A stretch of 64,000 nucleotides of DNA from Steinernema hermaphroditum (lineage: Eukaryota; Nematoda; Chromadorea; Rhabditida; Steinernematidae). The stretch spans positions 1-64,000 of the forward strand of contig JAUCMV010000009.1 in the NCBI GenBank assembly GCA_030435675.1. The letters are read 5' to 3'. Positions within the stretch are counted from its first letter, which is position 1. Each line of letters opens with the position of its first letter. The translations under genes were made by a program, and so were the position numbers. The notes beneath the pieces were generated by a model. It did not search any database and had not been told where the DNA came from. It saw only the letters and a program-made list of their open reading frames with translations. Shown piece after piece: positions 48,935-60,974 of the stretch.

Positions 48935-50373
48935 ACAACCCATCAAAAGAAGGATATACTATGGCTCTTTTTCAACTGGAACAAACATATGGGAACAGTA
49001 TTGCGCAGATTGAGGAGTTGTGGCAAGAATTAAACAACATTTCTCCTTGCAAAAACGAGGTCAAGGAAGAAGAACAATTACTACGCAAGGTTACCGCTCT
49101 GGGAAGGCAGCTAGTCAATTTGGGTGAAAGCGAAACATCAAGAGGATTATTACAACAAATACTAAGCAAATTCTCCATACGTACACGAAGAATAATATAC
49201 ACACAACTAGAAACGGCTGAAGATTGGACTTTACAATCGATAATACACCGTTTAGAGAAACTGGTAAAGATGAACACTCTAGTTAATACTTATTGTGATA
49301 CGCATGATTCTAAATACAACGATGGAAGAAACTATAATAAGAACAACCAAAGGAACGATAAAATAACGCAATTCAAAGCTTGTTTCTACTGTAATAGAAG
49401 AAACCATAAATCAGAAGATTGCCGCACAATAAGTACACTGGAAGAAAGAAAACAATTCATCGGTAACAACGGACTTTGTTACAAATGTGGAACGTCAGGA
49501 CACACAGGACGAGAATGCAAAAGCCAGTCGTGTAAGTATTGCAATCAAAACCACCACATTTCAGTATGCTACAAGAAAAACATGGATTCCAAAAAAGATA
49601 ATTATAAACAGTTCGAATCTCACAATAATTGGAAGAACAACATCGGCTCGAAGACTCAGTCATCTTTCCATACAAATCCAAATTTCAAACAATCTAGCGA
49701 TAAAACAACGAATGAATCAAGAAATTACAAAAACAGTTCAGCATCAAACCATTTCAATCAAAATACGGCCCAATTCACGTCGGAACAAAAACAAATGGAT
49801 AACAAACAAGAGAAGAGAAATAACGTAGCAAAAGGAGCGCTACCAATCGGGTTCCTGAAAGTACGCAACGAAAAAACCAATGAGATTAAGAAAATCAAGT
49901 TCATGCTTGACAGCGGAGCTGAATTATCATGCATAAAATCGGAGACGGCGCAAAGATTAGGATTATCGGAAGAAGGTGAGGTACGAATAACGCTGTTTAA
50001 TTTCAACAACGAAAAAGGAAAAGAACTAAAATGCAAAAAATCAAATCTGATCATACTGAACACAGATCAGTCTGAATACAAAATTCCTGTATTACAAATG
50101 GAACGATTAGTGAAAGATATAGACACAGTACAAATATCGGATGAAGACAAAAGATTCTACGAAGAAAACGGACTAGAACTATCAGACAATTGGGAAGAGA
50201 TGCATTCGGAAACACGTAAATTCTGTCCAGATCTGATAATCGGTTCAGATCAAATGTGGATTTTACTTAACTACATGTACTGCACTAAATTACCTTCAGG
50301 TTTAAATCACATCGAATCTAACTTTGGATCTTTCTTATCGCACAGTTTAGGCACAGTACCATCTAGAAAATAA
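48935..50373 (+). pseudogene. BEL gag 3' part and protease, tandem copy 2
   Basis: Identical to 14279-15717. Confidence 0.85.
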
Positions 50374-50451
50374 GATGTTCATGAGGAGCTAAATGTACAA
50401 TCATTTCAATGCAATTACAAAAATCTGTCTATTCACTCCGCTGATTACGAG

Positions 50452-51329
50452 ATGGAAACGTTAAATTATAATACAACAGAATTCACAGGATCTTCAAAAC
50501 AAGAACTACTAAGGACGAATGAAAAAATCGTAGAGAACTTCTACAGAACTACCGAAAAAAGGAAAGACGGATATTATGTAGAGTTCCCATGGAAGGAGGA
50601 TATCTCAGAACTATCAAACAACTACCACATGGCACTCAGAAGATTGGATTCAGTGCTAAAATCTTACAGAAATGACGAGTGGATCATAAGTCAATACAAG
50701 AAAATTTTCGACGACCAATTAGAAGCAGGAATTATTGAAGAAGTAGATTTACAAAAACCCATGCAATGGTTAGTAAGACACTTTTTACCACACCATCCAG
50801 TGATTACACCTAAAAAGGACACGACAAAGGTAAGAATTGTGTTCGATGGTTCTGCAAAAACAAAGGGCAAGAAATCTCTAAACGAAATGATGCACGTAGG
50901 TTCCATCTCTATCCCCGAAGTTTCGGATATCTTACTACGCTTCCGTACAAAAAGCATAGTACTAATTTCGGATGTTGAGAAAGCATTTCTTCAAATACGA
51001 CTTATGGAATCCCAACGAGATGCTACTTGCTTTTTATGGGTGAAAGATCACAATAAGAACATTACTACGAATAACTTAATCGTATATAGGTATACGAGAG
51101 TACCGTTCGGAATTACAGCATCTCCATATCTGCTAGCGCAAACTATAGAACTACACCTATTACAAAATACAAGCCCTAAATTAGCAAAAAACATCCTCAG
51201 AAACACATATGTGGACAATGTGATATTGACTTGTGAGAATGATAAAGAAGGACGTCAACTTTACGAAGAAAGTAAGAAAATATTCCAAGATATAAATATG
51301 AATTTAAGAGAGTTTATGTCTAACAGTTT
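50452..51329 (+). pseudogene. BEL reverse transcriptase, tandem copy 2
   Basis: Identical to 15796-16673. Confidence 0.85.
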
Positions 51330-52634
51330 ATGTCTGACAAAAATTTACTACAAGAAATCAAAGAGAAAGATCGTTCCATAAATACACAACCCAAAATTCT
51401 AGGGATACCTTGGGATTCATTGTCGGACAGCTTGATACTAAAATCGAGTGAGAAAAATGAAACAACTACAAATATTACAAAAAGAACCGTTAGTCAAATA
51501 TTAGCTTCTAACTACGACCCACTCGGACTACTAGCACCTTACTTACTTAAGGCGAAACGTTTCGCTCAAGAACTATGGTCTGAAGAAACAACTTGGGATC
51601 GGAAACTGAATAATGCACAAACAGATAAGTGGAATGCAATAATCCAAGAATTACAACTGATCGATTACAAAATACCAAGAGAAATTACAAACTCAAAAGG
51701 TGTACACTGGATCGTCACGTTTACAGATGCAAATATGCATGTTATGGCTACTTCAATGTATCTATGCTCCACAAATAAGAGTGCACTGATAATGTCCAAA
51801 ACCAAATTACGGCCATTGAAAACAGAAATGACGATTCCTAAAATGGAACTTGCAGCTATTGCAATAGGTGTAAAACTGTCAATCCAAGGATTTAAGGCAC
51901 TACAATACAATATCAAGATTACAACAATCACAATTCTCACAGATTCCAGGATTGCGTTAGATTGGATCCAAGCTACAACATGTCCGACAAAGGCAGGCAT
52001 ATACGTACAAAATCGTTGGAAAGAAATACACGAAAAAACGATAAAATTGGGAGAAGATGATAAGATGAAGATAGAATATGGTCATGTAAGAACCGACCAA
52101 AACCCGGCTGACATAGCTACAAGAGGGCTGGAAGTTAAACAAACAATGGACACAATGTGGTGGTATGGTCCAGAATTTTTGAAATCAACTAGAAACATAT
52201 GGCCAAACGAAGTAAAACTTAGTTTGAAAGAATTAAAACCTGAAAAAGACAACTTCCGCGTAAACAATTGCAAAATACAAGAACTTCTAAGTGAAAGACC
52301 AATACTCAATTGGAAGTACACACTTGATCTACACAAATTCAAAAGAGTGGTAGCATACGTACTACGCTTCATACACAACTTGAAAAAACCTAAAAATACG
52401 ACTAATCGAACGAAGCTAGTGAACGAGAACATTTCCAAACTACAAAGTCTAAATACAGAAGAGATAAGCAAAGCAATGACGACGATAATTAGAGTACACC
52501 AAAACGAAGAAGAGTTGGAAAAAGATGATAACCTACAAAAGAACAAAAATGCTTCAAGGACAAAAATAATATTTGGCGATTACAAGGACGACTACAAAAT
52601 AGTGCCATGGAGGAAGATGCAAAACACCCTATAA
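51330..52634 (+). pseudogene. BEL RNase H region, tandem copy 2
   Basis: Identical to 16674-17978. Confidence 0.83.
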
Positions 52635-53851
52635 TCATTTCGAAAAATTCACCTCTGGCGGAACTGCTAATCTGGGAAAAACATCTTCCAATGCACAAGG
52701 GAAGGAATCATACAATAGCTGAAGTCAGAACAAAATACTGGATGAAAAGCTTGCGACAAAAAGTAAATACAACTTTACAAAAATGTGTCCAGTGTCAGAA
52801 GTACAACAAAAGACCGATGTCTTATCCGGACATGCAGGGCTTACCCTCCAGGAGAGTATTGAGATGCAGACCCTTTGAGCACATAGGAGTAGACTTTTTC
52901 GGACCTTTGTCGACCAAAGACACAGACCAAAACACGATGAAAAAATCATACGGTTGTATATTTGTTTGCTCTACTACAAGACTAATTCACTTGGAATTAC
53001 TGAAGGATGTGAGTACCACATCGTTTTTAAGAGCATTTAAAAAATTTACGAGTAGGAGAACGGTTCCAAAATCAATCACTAGTGATAATGCACCTACCTT
53101 TGAACTGGCTGATGAAATACTGAAAACTTTTGCAAAAGAGATTTTCGAAAATAGCGAAGTAATACAATTTACGGCAAAGAGTGAAATAAAATGGAGCCGA
53201 ATTACACCATATGCACCCTGGGAAGGTGGCATGTATGAGCGATTGATCGGCTCAGTGAAAAGATCAATGTATAAAACGTTGCAGAACAAAAAAGTATCAT
53301 TCGAGGAACTAGAATGTTTGCTAATTCAAATTGAAGGAATGTTAAATGAAAGGCCATTGACTCACGTTGATACGGACGAAGATGAGTTCCAGATCTTGCG
53401 GCCGGCGGATATCTTGCACCCTGGATCTGAATTAACATTGCATTACGATAAAGATATACGTGATGAAATACAAGATGGTGATTACAATCCACGAATGCTC
53501 CACCAAACAATACAATCGAGAAAAAAGGTGTTAAATCAATTCCAAAGTACAACAGAATTACTCGAAAGGTACTGGACGATTTGGAGCAAACAATATCTGC
53601 TCGAATTACACGACGTTCACAAGAAAAATATGGAAATTTCAACAAAAAAATCAAAGAATCTTCCATACATAGGACAGTTAGTACTGATTATGGATGAACA
53701 TCTTCCCAGAAACAGCTGGAAGATGGCTAGAGTAGTAGAAGTAGTCGAAACTACTGACAACAACGTCAGAAAATTGAAACTAAAAATGTCGAACCATAAT
53801 ACAGTCTGGAGAACAGTGAACAGAGTCATTCCGTTAGAAATTTCTCAATAA
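52607..53851 (+). CDS. BEL integrase, tandem copy 2
   Basis: Identical to 17951-19195; catalytic D, D and E retained. Confidence 0.85.
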   Translation: MEEDAKHPIIISKNSPLAELLIWEKHLPMHKGRNHTIAEVRTKYWMKSLRQKVNTTLQKCVQCQKYNKRPMSYPDMQGLPSRRVLRCRPFEHIGVDFFGPLSTKDTDQNTMKKSYGCIFVCSTTRLIHLELLKDVSTTSFLRAFKKFTSRRTVPKSITSDNAPTFELADEILKTFAKEIFENSEVIQFTAKSEIKWSRITPYAPWEGGMYERLIGSVKRSMYKTLQNKKVSFEELECLLIQIEGMLNERPLTHVDTDEDEFQILRPADILHPGSELTLHYDKDIRDEIQDGDYNPRMLHQTIQSRKKVLNQFQSTTELLERYWTIWSKQYLLELHDVHKKNMEISTKKSKNLPYIGQLVLIMDEHLPRNSWKMARVVEVVETTDNNVRKLKLKMSNHNTVWRTVNRVIPLEISQ

Positions 53852-54140
53852 TTACGGAATAATTACAAACTACACCTACAAAGTACAATTATAGTTGAAG
53901 AAAAGACAAACAAATGAAACAGAAAAGAAACAAATACGCCAAGAAAGAGAATATACGTGAGAAAATGGAGAATTATCCGCAGAAACAGACAGTCTAAAAA
54001 TGGAGACGAATAGGAACGAAAAAGTGACAAACAACAGACACTGTCGGCGACAATGGCAATAGTGATGAAGGATTCATCGGATCAACTAAGCCGCCGAATC
54101 CTTCATCACTCAGACTAGGCTAGTTAGATCACATATCGCT

Positions 54141-55739
54141 ATGAGCGATCTTCCATCCCCACCCGCCGGCATCCTCGTCACTCGCGGCCCCCGCGCCACC
54201 ATCACAAAGGCGACCAAAGCGGTCGCCGCGAGTATCACAGACGCGCAGACCGTAGCCACAACACCGTACACTTTCCCCGACGATGCGGGAAAGTGCATCA
54301 GCTACATCACTGATCACGCTCTGTTGATCACAAAGGCGAAAGCCACCATCCGAGCCACACTCGAGCGCTTGGAAGGTGCGCTCGCCGGGTACCAGCAGTC
54401 GTTGGTGGGCCTCTCGGACAGCCAGATGGCCGACGAAGAGAGAGCCCATGACTTCTACTGGGACCTTGCAGAGGATCACAAAAGCTCGGCCAACAATTTG
54501 CTCGATCACTTGGAGCATCGCTCCCTCGAGCTTCAAGCGCAGCAAGCGCTCTGGGATGGAGATCAATCCAGAAGGGAGTCACCCAGCCCATCACCAATGG
54601 CAATGACTCAGCTCATCACAAGGGCACCTTCGCCCAGTCCGCAAAACTCCTCATCCGCGCTTCATTTGAAGCCGGTCCCTCTGCCCACGTTCAGAGGAGA
54701 CGTGGCGGCATTTGATCACTTTCTAGCAACGTTCGAATCACGCGTTAATCGCACGTCACTCAGTGATGACGACAAGTACTACTACTTGTGCGAGTCATTG
54801 GAAGGCGAGGCGAAGAGGTTGATCTACGGGTTTACTCCCGGAGGCCAAAGCTATCAGCCGGCCGTCGAGCTGCTGAAGAATCGCTACGGCCAAAAGATCA
54901 CGCTGCTGGATACGCTCGTCGGGCAACTGCAATCAACCGCAGCAGCCTCAGACCAAATCAGCGACCAGCGAAGATTATTCGACAAACTGCAGGTGATCAC
55001 GTGCCAATTGGCCGCAAAAGGAGAGTCGCTGGACACCCGTTCGACCATCACTCAGATCAGGTCGAAATTCAACGTTGAGATCCAGAGGGCATCACTCCGC
55101 GACGAGCGGAAGCACTCACATTGGAGCTTCAACGATCTGATGGAATCCCTGGATCGAATCATCGAAGAAGAGGAAACCATCACGAGGAACACCAAGTCCT
55201 CAAACCCCACCACGGCGCCCCGGATGCAGCAGAATCCACGGCAGCCGAGAGCCCCCACCAAGGAGGGACAAGCCCAGAAGATCACCTTCCGGACCTCGAC
55301 GACCGCGTCGAACGGTTCCCGCACGAAGGCCAAATGCATCTTCTGTCCTGGAGATCACCGTTCGGCTGAATGTCACGTAGTGGCATCACAGTACGATCGT
55401 GAGAAGCACTTTATGAATCAAATGATGTGCCTCAACTGCACCTCCAAGCAGCACGGAGTTGCCGAATGCCCATCTACGGGCAGATGCTTCTATTGCAAAA
55501 AGAAGCATCACAGCAGCCTCTGTCGCAATCTGAAGCAGACGACGAACGCAGGCGGGACAAGTCAAAGCCTCCGAAAGCAGCTGACAAGCCAGGAGACAAG
55601 TCCTCAACGCAGCCGAAGTCAGCCACAGCTGACACTGCCTTTGTCATCTGCGACCCCACAGATGGTTCACCGAGAATCATCACGCATTCTCCTGGAAAGG
55701 GAGACATCACTGCCGCCACAGGCACCGCAATCAACGTGA
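54141..55739 (+). CDS. Pao gag, tandem copy 2
   Basis: Identical to 19485-21083. Confidence 0.85.
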   Translation: MSDLPSPPAGILVTRGPRATITKATKAVAASITDAQTVATTPYTFPDDAGKCISYITDHALLITKAKATIRATLERLEGALAGYQQSLVGLSDSQMADEERAHDFYWDLAEDHKSSANNLLDHLEHRSLELQAQQALWDGDQSRRESPSPSPMAMTQLITRAPSPSPQNSSSALHLKPVPLPTFRGDVAAFDHFLATFESRVNRTSLSDDDKYYYLCESLEGEAKRLIYGFTPGGQSYQPAVELLKNRYGQKITLLDTLVGQLQSTAAASDQISDQRRLFDKLQVITCQLAAKGESLDTRSTITQIRSKFNVEIQRASLRDERKHSHWSFNDLMESLDRIIEEEETITRNTKSSNPTTAPRMQQNPRQPRAPTKEGQAQKITFRTSTTASNGSRTKAKCIFCPGDHRSAECHVVASQYDREKHFMNQMMCLNCTSKQHGVAECPSTGRCFYCKKKHHSSLCRNLKQTTNAGGTSQSLRKQLTSQETSPQRSRSQPQLTLPLSSATPQMVHRESSRILLERETSLPPQAPQST

Positions 55740-58549
55740 TCACGGGACAGACGGATCGTATCCATATGTTCCTAGACACGTGCGCTTCACGCTCACTCCT
55801 GAGCAATGAGTTTGCCAAAAAACTCAATCTCCGTTCCGAAAGGAAAGAAGTCCTGCAGCTTCAACCGTTTGGAGCCGCGAGTCCAAGTCCAACCGAATGC
55901 GACGTTGTGACCCTGCGGATTCAAGACGCCTTCGGAACGAGTCACGACATGAAGGTCTACACCACGAACGGCCTTCACAGCTGTCTCAGGAAGACACCCA
56001 TCTCAGGAGAAGACGCTCACTACATCCAATCGAATCAGTTCCGGCTGGATGAATCTCAGACATCGCCGGACCCCTTCGTGCCAGACCTCATACTCGGAAG
56101 CGAGTACGTATGGCACTTCCTCAACACCAGTCGCCAGACCGAAGACCTCCCATCAGGTCGCCAACTGATCCCAACACGTTTCGGTTACGTCATCTCAGGG
56201 ACACCAAAGCCCCAAGAGACTACGAAGACTATCACCGAAATCACACCAGTGATGACGATCACAGAGCCCGAGAAGACGAAGGCTCCCGAACAATCACGAA
56301 CGACGTTCGAAGAAGATCGCCACACATGGGAGAAGACACTGGCACTCGACAACGTTGGAGCGCTCGACAACGGCACTCCCTCCAGCAAGCAAATTGCTGC
56401 CCTCAACGCCCAGATCGTGTCAAACTTCACCACCACGGTGGAGAAAAGAGACGACGAATACTACGTCCAGTTCCCCTGGAAGGAAGACATCTGTGCGGAC
56501 CTTCCGACGAACTTCTCCATCGCACTCCATCGACTTCGATCAGTGCTCCGCACATACAAGTCGCAACCAAAAGTACTCGATCAGTACGACGGAGTCTTCC
56601 AAGACCAGCTGAATCAAGGCATCATCATGGAGGTCGGCCCCGAAGAACGCCGCAGTCCGAAGGGCATCCTCCACTACTTGGCACACCAAGCCGTCCTCAC
56701 GCCGCAAAAGGAGACGACGAAGTTACGCATCGTCTTCGACGCGTCGGCTCACTTCAAAGAGAAGCATTCCCTAAACGACGTCATGCATCAGGGACCCACA
56801 CTGCTCCCCGACCTCGTTGGTTTTCTCCTACGCTTCCGGATTCACGACATCGTCATCGTCGGAGATGTCGAAAAAGCCTTCTTGCAAGTCCGACTTCAAG
56901 AAAGCGAACAAGACGCAACACGCTTCCTCTGGATCCACGACCACAGTCGTCCCGTCACAGAGGACAACCTGCGAGTATTCCGATATACTCGCGTCCCGTT
57001 CGGAATCAACGCCTCGCCATTCTTGTTGGCGCAGACGATCCGTCACCACCTGCTGTCCTCGCCCGATCAGGACCTGGCACAATCACTGGTGGACAACACC
57101 TACGTAGATAACGTCATCTACACAGCCAAAACAGAATCCGAAGCCACGAAATTCTATCAGGATGCCAAAAGGACATTCGCCGACATCAACATGAATCTCC
57201 GCGAATTCCTCTCGAACAGCGACAACATCAACCGCTCACTGAAGGACGAAGACAAAGCGAAGTCTTCAAACCAGAAGATCCTCGGAATGGAGAGGGACGC
57301 TCAAACGGATGAACTTCGACTCAAAATCCGCATCACAGAGTCAGACAAACTGACCAAAAGGTTCATTGCCCAGCAAGTGGCAAAGATCTTCGACCCCACA
57401 TCACTGCTTGCCCCCTTGACCTTGAAGGCCAAGCTTTTCATTCGCTCCTTATGGTCATCTCAATATGATTGGGACACACCACTAAAGGACGATGACGCCA
57501 CCAAATGGACAAGCGTTCTGGAGTCGATGAACAACTTTGAAAAATCACTGCCCCGCTGCGCCAATGAACCGAATGCAGAATATTCCCTCGTCACCTGCAC
57601 AGACGCCAGCGGAGACGCTATCGCCGCATGTGTCTACCTATGCTCTAAGCATCACTCACGGCTACTCATGGCTAAGTCCAAACTCACGCCAAACAAGAGT
57701 AAGCCGACCATGCCGAAGCTCGAGCTCAGCGCTATCACACTGGGTATGAGAATCACTCAGTTCGTCCAAGAACAGATTGAATCGAAACTGGTCATCAAAG
57801 ACATCATCATACTCTCAGACTCCCAGATAGCTCTCGCATGGATCAAGAACAAGAAAAGCTCCAAAGATGACGGAATCTACGTCAATAACCGCAGAGCTGA
57901 GATCCGCCGACTCACAGAGGAGCTCGAACACAAGGGAATCTCCGTCCAATTCGGGTACATCAACACTCACGTGAACCCAGCCGACTGTGCTACAAGGGGA
58001 CTCGAAAAGGACGAACTACAACACCATTTCTGGTGGACCGGTCCCATCTACGCAACCAGGGACAAAACGCAATGGCCGCCAACAACCGAACTCTTCCATC
58101 TCCCGAAGGACCCATCGGTGGTACTCATACCAGAAAGCGCAGAGTTCTGTGTAACAGTCAACACAGTCGACTTTGGAGAAGACGTCTTCCCCATATCACG
58201 ATGGTCCACCATCAGGAAGAGCGAAAGGATCATGGCCTACATCCTCAGGTTCATCAAGAACACTGTACAGGCCCTCCCTTCACAAACACGAGACCGTATC
58301 CACGCCGAGCTGAAGATTCCCAAATCAGCTACCCCATCCCGGACTCTTCAGACTGCTGAGCTCAAAGCAGCAAACGTCGCGATCATCCGACTCCATCAAG
58401 CTCACATGAATCTGAAGACGAAGCCCATCAAGAATCTTGTCGTCTTCAACGACCACGACGGACTGATCCGCTGCAGGGGCGATTTGGAAAATCACAAACC
58501 AGCGCAAATCGGAAACACCCTATCCTCATTCAAGGAAACACCCACTTAG
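55427..58549 (+). CDS. Pao pol, tandem copy 2
   Basis: Identical to 20771-23893; -1 relative to gag and no ATG at its head. Confidence 0.87.
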   Translation: MPQLHLQAARSCRMPIYGQMLLLQKEASQQPLSQSEADDERRRDKSKPPKAADKPGDKSSTQPKSATADTAFVICDPTDGSPRIITHSPGKGDITAATGTAINVITGQTDRIHMFLDTCASRSLLSNEFAKKLNLRSERKEVLQLQPFGAASPSPTECDVVTLRIQDAFGTSHDMKVYTTNGLHSCLRKTPISGEDAHYIQSNQFRLDESQTSPDPFVPDLILGSEYVWHFLNTSRQTEDLPSGRQLIPTRFGYVISGTPKPQETTKTITEITPVMTITEPEKTKAPEQSRTTFEEDRHTWEKTLALDNVGALDNGTPSSKQIAALNAQIVSNFTTTVEKRDDEYYVQFPWKEDICADLPTNFSIALHRLRSVLRTYKSQPKVLDQYDGVFQDQLNQGIIMEVGPEERRSPKGILHYLAHQAVLTPQKETTKLRIVFDASAHFKEKHSLNDVMHQGPTLLPDLVGFLLRFRIHDIVIVGDVEKAFLQVRLQESEQDATRFLWIHDHSRPVTEDNLRVFRYTRVPFGINASPFLLAQTIRHHLLSSPDQDLAQSLVDNTYVDNVIYTAKTESEATKFYQDAKRTFADINMNLREFLSNSDNINRSLKDEDKAKSSNQKILGMERDAQTDELRLKIRITESDKLTKRFIAQQVAKIFDPTSLLAPLTLKAKLFIRSLWSSQYDWDTPLKDDDATKWTSVLESMNNFEKSLPRCANEPNAEYSLVTCTDASGDAIAACVYLCSKHHSRLLMAKSKLTPNKSKPTMPKLELSAITLGMRITQFVQEQIESKLVIKDIIILSDSQIALAWIKNKKSSKDDGIYVNNRRAEIRRLTEELEHKGISVQFGYINTHVNPADCATRGLEKDELQHHFWWTGPIYATRDKTQWPPTTELFHLPKDPSVVLIPESAEFCVTVNTVDFGEDVFPISRWSTIRKSERIMAYILRFIKNTVQALPSQTRDRIHAELKIPKSATPSRTLQTAELKAANVAIIRLHQAHMNLKTKPIKNLVVFNDHDGLIRCRGDLENHKPAQIGNTLSSFKETPT

Positions 58550-59063
58550 CGAAGCTCCTACTTCGGGACGCTCATGGATACGGAAACTCTTTCCACGCTC
58601 ACAGATCGCTGAATCACACGATCTCCACACTCCGAGAACACTTCTGGATCACCAAAGTACGGAATCAGGCCAAACAAGTCATCATTGCGTGCATCGCATG
58701 TCAAAAGTTCAACGGCCTCCCGTACCGCTATCCCGACATGGATCATCTTCCAGAATGCCGAGTGCTACAGTCCACCGCCTTCGCTCATGTCGGATTGGAC
58801 TACTTTGGCCCACTCACCGTCCAGCTGATGAATTCAGAAGAGATCACAGACAAAGCCTACGGCGTGATCTTCACGTGTATGACTACACGACTCCTCCACC
58901 TGGATCTCGTTAGCGACAACACCACGGTTCAGTTCTTAAACGCCGTGCGTCGCTTCTTTCGACGAGGAGTACCACTCTCCATCTGCTGCGACAACGCTCC
59001 CACATTCCTACTCGGCGAATCCCTTCTGACTGAAGCAGCAACCCTAATTTCGTCGGACGACAC
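58516..59063 (+). pseudogene. Pao integrase N-terminal half, tandem copy 2
   Basis: Identical to 23860-24407. Confidence 0.83.
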
Positions 59064-59982
59064 TGTGGTGCAGTCGGCCGCTGCAGCCCTCAAGTGGAAC
59101 ATGAAGTTCTCTCCTGGCAGCAACCCAGTCGACTCCGTGTGGATACGTGCGTTCCTAGATGGTCTTCGGCGTCAAGCCCCGTGTTGGAGAGTGCTCACAT
59201 AAGCCGACCGTCGCTCACATTGTGTTTATTCGTAACTGAGGATCTTGCGCCGTGGCGCGATAGTTATGGCACAGACAGACATAAAAGATGTGTTACCCAA
59301 CAATAACACGTAGTACACCAGATGTTCTCGCCGTTGTCGGCGCTGGCTATGTGATCAAAGGTCGCGATTAGTCACGAATCGCGACACCCCGCCTGTTCAA
59401 CACCACCCGAAGGTAACGGAGGCTGAAATGCGTCTCATTGCAGGCTGGGAGCCGCCTACCATCAAAGACCGTCGCATGGTCACCTACTTGTGCCTCCTGT
59501 ATGCAGCATGTCTCCGACCATCGGAAGGTCTGCAGCTGTTATGGAATCAAATCAACTTCTCGGACTCGGATATGCAGATTCGGGTCGAGAAAGACAAGAC
59601 GCGCAAGGAAGGGCCGCCTCGCATCACTCCCATACAGAAGTCATCATCATCGCTTTGTGCAGTCCATATATTGCAAAACTGGTTGCAAGTGGCTCCCAAG
59701 TCCGAGTTCGTCTTCCCAAGCTTAAGGAATCCCAAAATCGCTTTCTCTTATGGTGCCGCTAGGAAGGAACTAGCCCGACTGGTTGGCGCGCTTGGACTGC
59801 AGGAAAACTTGACTCTACATGGATTTCGCGGCGGATCCGCGACAGCTGCAATAGCCAACGGTGCACCCATCGACGAAGTGATGAGGTTCGGCGGATGGAA
59901 ACGACAAGCTACTCTAGATGCCTACGTTGAAGTCTCAGCCGCCACTGTGCCTACTGCGTCCGCTTCCTTTGATTATCTCTAG
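59064..59982 (+). pseudogene. Tyrosine recombinase locus 2, tandem copy 2
   Basis: Identical to 24408-25326; catalytic domain open from 59428. Confidence 0.83.
59182..59386 (+). mobile_element. 205-bp solo LTR, tandem copy 2
   Basis: Identical to 24526-24730, CCCCG on both sides. Confidence 0.93.
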
Positions 59983-60210
59983 TGTCGATGTTGTATATGT
60001 TGTTTTGATATCGCTTAGTGCGTGATTCTATTGTTACCGCTGTTCCGTTGATCATAATTGTTACCTTACGAGCTTGAACTGCATAAAGCATCCCTATTGT
60101 GACAAGAGGCGGTATCTTTGGGGTTTACGTTAGAAGAGAGAGGTTTAGTGGTCTTCTACGCGAAGATGAAATGTACTTTTTCGCGTAGAAGTGCGAAGCG
60201 CTTCGGAGCG

Positions 60211-60471
60211 AAAAAGGTACAGATCGTCACAAAATCGATAATCCACCAATCAGCACATATTTAAGCCCCGCCCTAAAGATTGGATAGAAAGTGGGCGGAG
60301 TTTCATGGAAATTGGGCGGAGTTTCATGGAATCTGAATAATTATTAATCAATTATTAATTAATTAGTTATTAATTAATTAACTGTGTGACGATTGGTTGT
60401 CAACTGATTTTTGTTTCATGAACCTGATGATCAATGATCACCTGATGATGACCTGATGATCAATGATCAGG
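60211..60471. repeat. MITE-like repeat F copy 1, tandem copy 2
   Basis: Identical to 25555-25815. Confidence 0.75.
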
Positions 60472-60974
60472 GTCGGGTTTGGGTGTCGGTTTCGGTTTTT
60501 CGGGTCGCGTACCCGAACGCTTCGGGTTCGGTTTCGGTAGACACAACAACTGGCGATCAGGAGTGAGAACTTGCTGCGTGGATCAGACCAGCCTGACCAG
60601 CAGAGAGCTGAAGCGATCGAAGAAACAACGGTGTTGCTTGTACTATCAAGAAGCCGTCAAGTGTTGTGGATGTGGGGTCTGTTGGGAAATGCGGATACAA
60701 GATGCAACTGGTTTTAAAATGACACGGGTGAGAGTCAAAGTGTCCCAAAGGCACCCTAAACAATGTTCGGGACCACTGTCTTCCCTGAAGATGCTGGCAG
60801 GGATTACGGTACTGTCGTCTGTCCGGCCCCTGCCGATCGTGTCGAGTCACACTTGCGCACTGCATCGCTAATCCCGCATCTCGTCACCACCTCTTAGATG
60901 CTTGAACCTGCGAAATCTGATTAGATTTGAGAAACGGCGCGCGGGATTGGAGGAGACCGCATTCAGACGCGGAG

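Larger units (their letters stand above)
45661..54041 (+). mobile_element. AT-rich BEL/Pao composite, tandem copy 2
   Basis: Same structure as 11006-19385, including the doubled gag, the nested solo LTR and the same frame changes; one base longer because of the A10 run near 47803. Confidence 0.85.
54042..59063 (+). mobile_element. GC-rich Pao retrotransposon, tandem copy 2
   Basis: Identical to 19386-24407, truncated at the same integrase position. Confidence 0.85.
59064..60210 (+). mobile_element. Crypton-like element locus 2, tandem copy 2
   Basis: Identical to 24408-25554; left arm 59988-60153 without right arm. Confidence 0.85.
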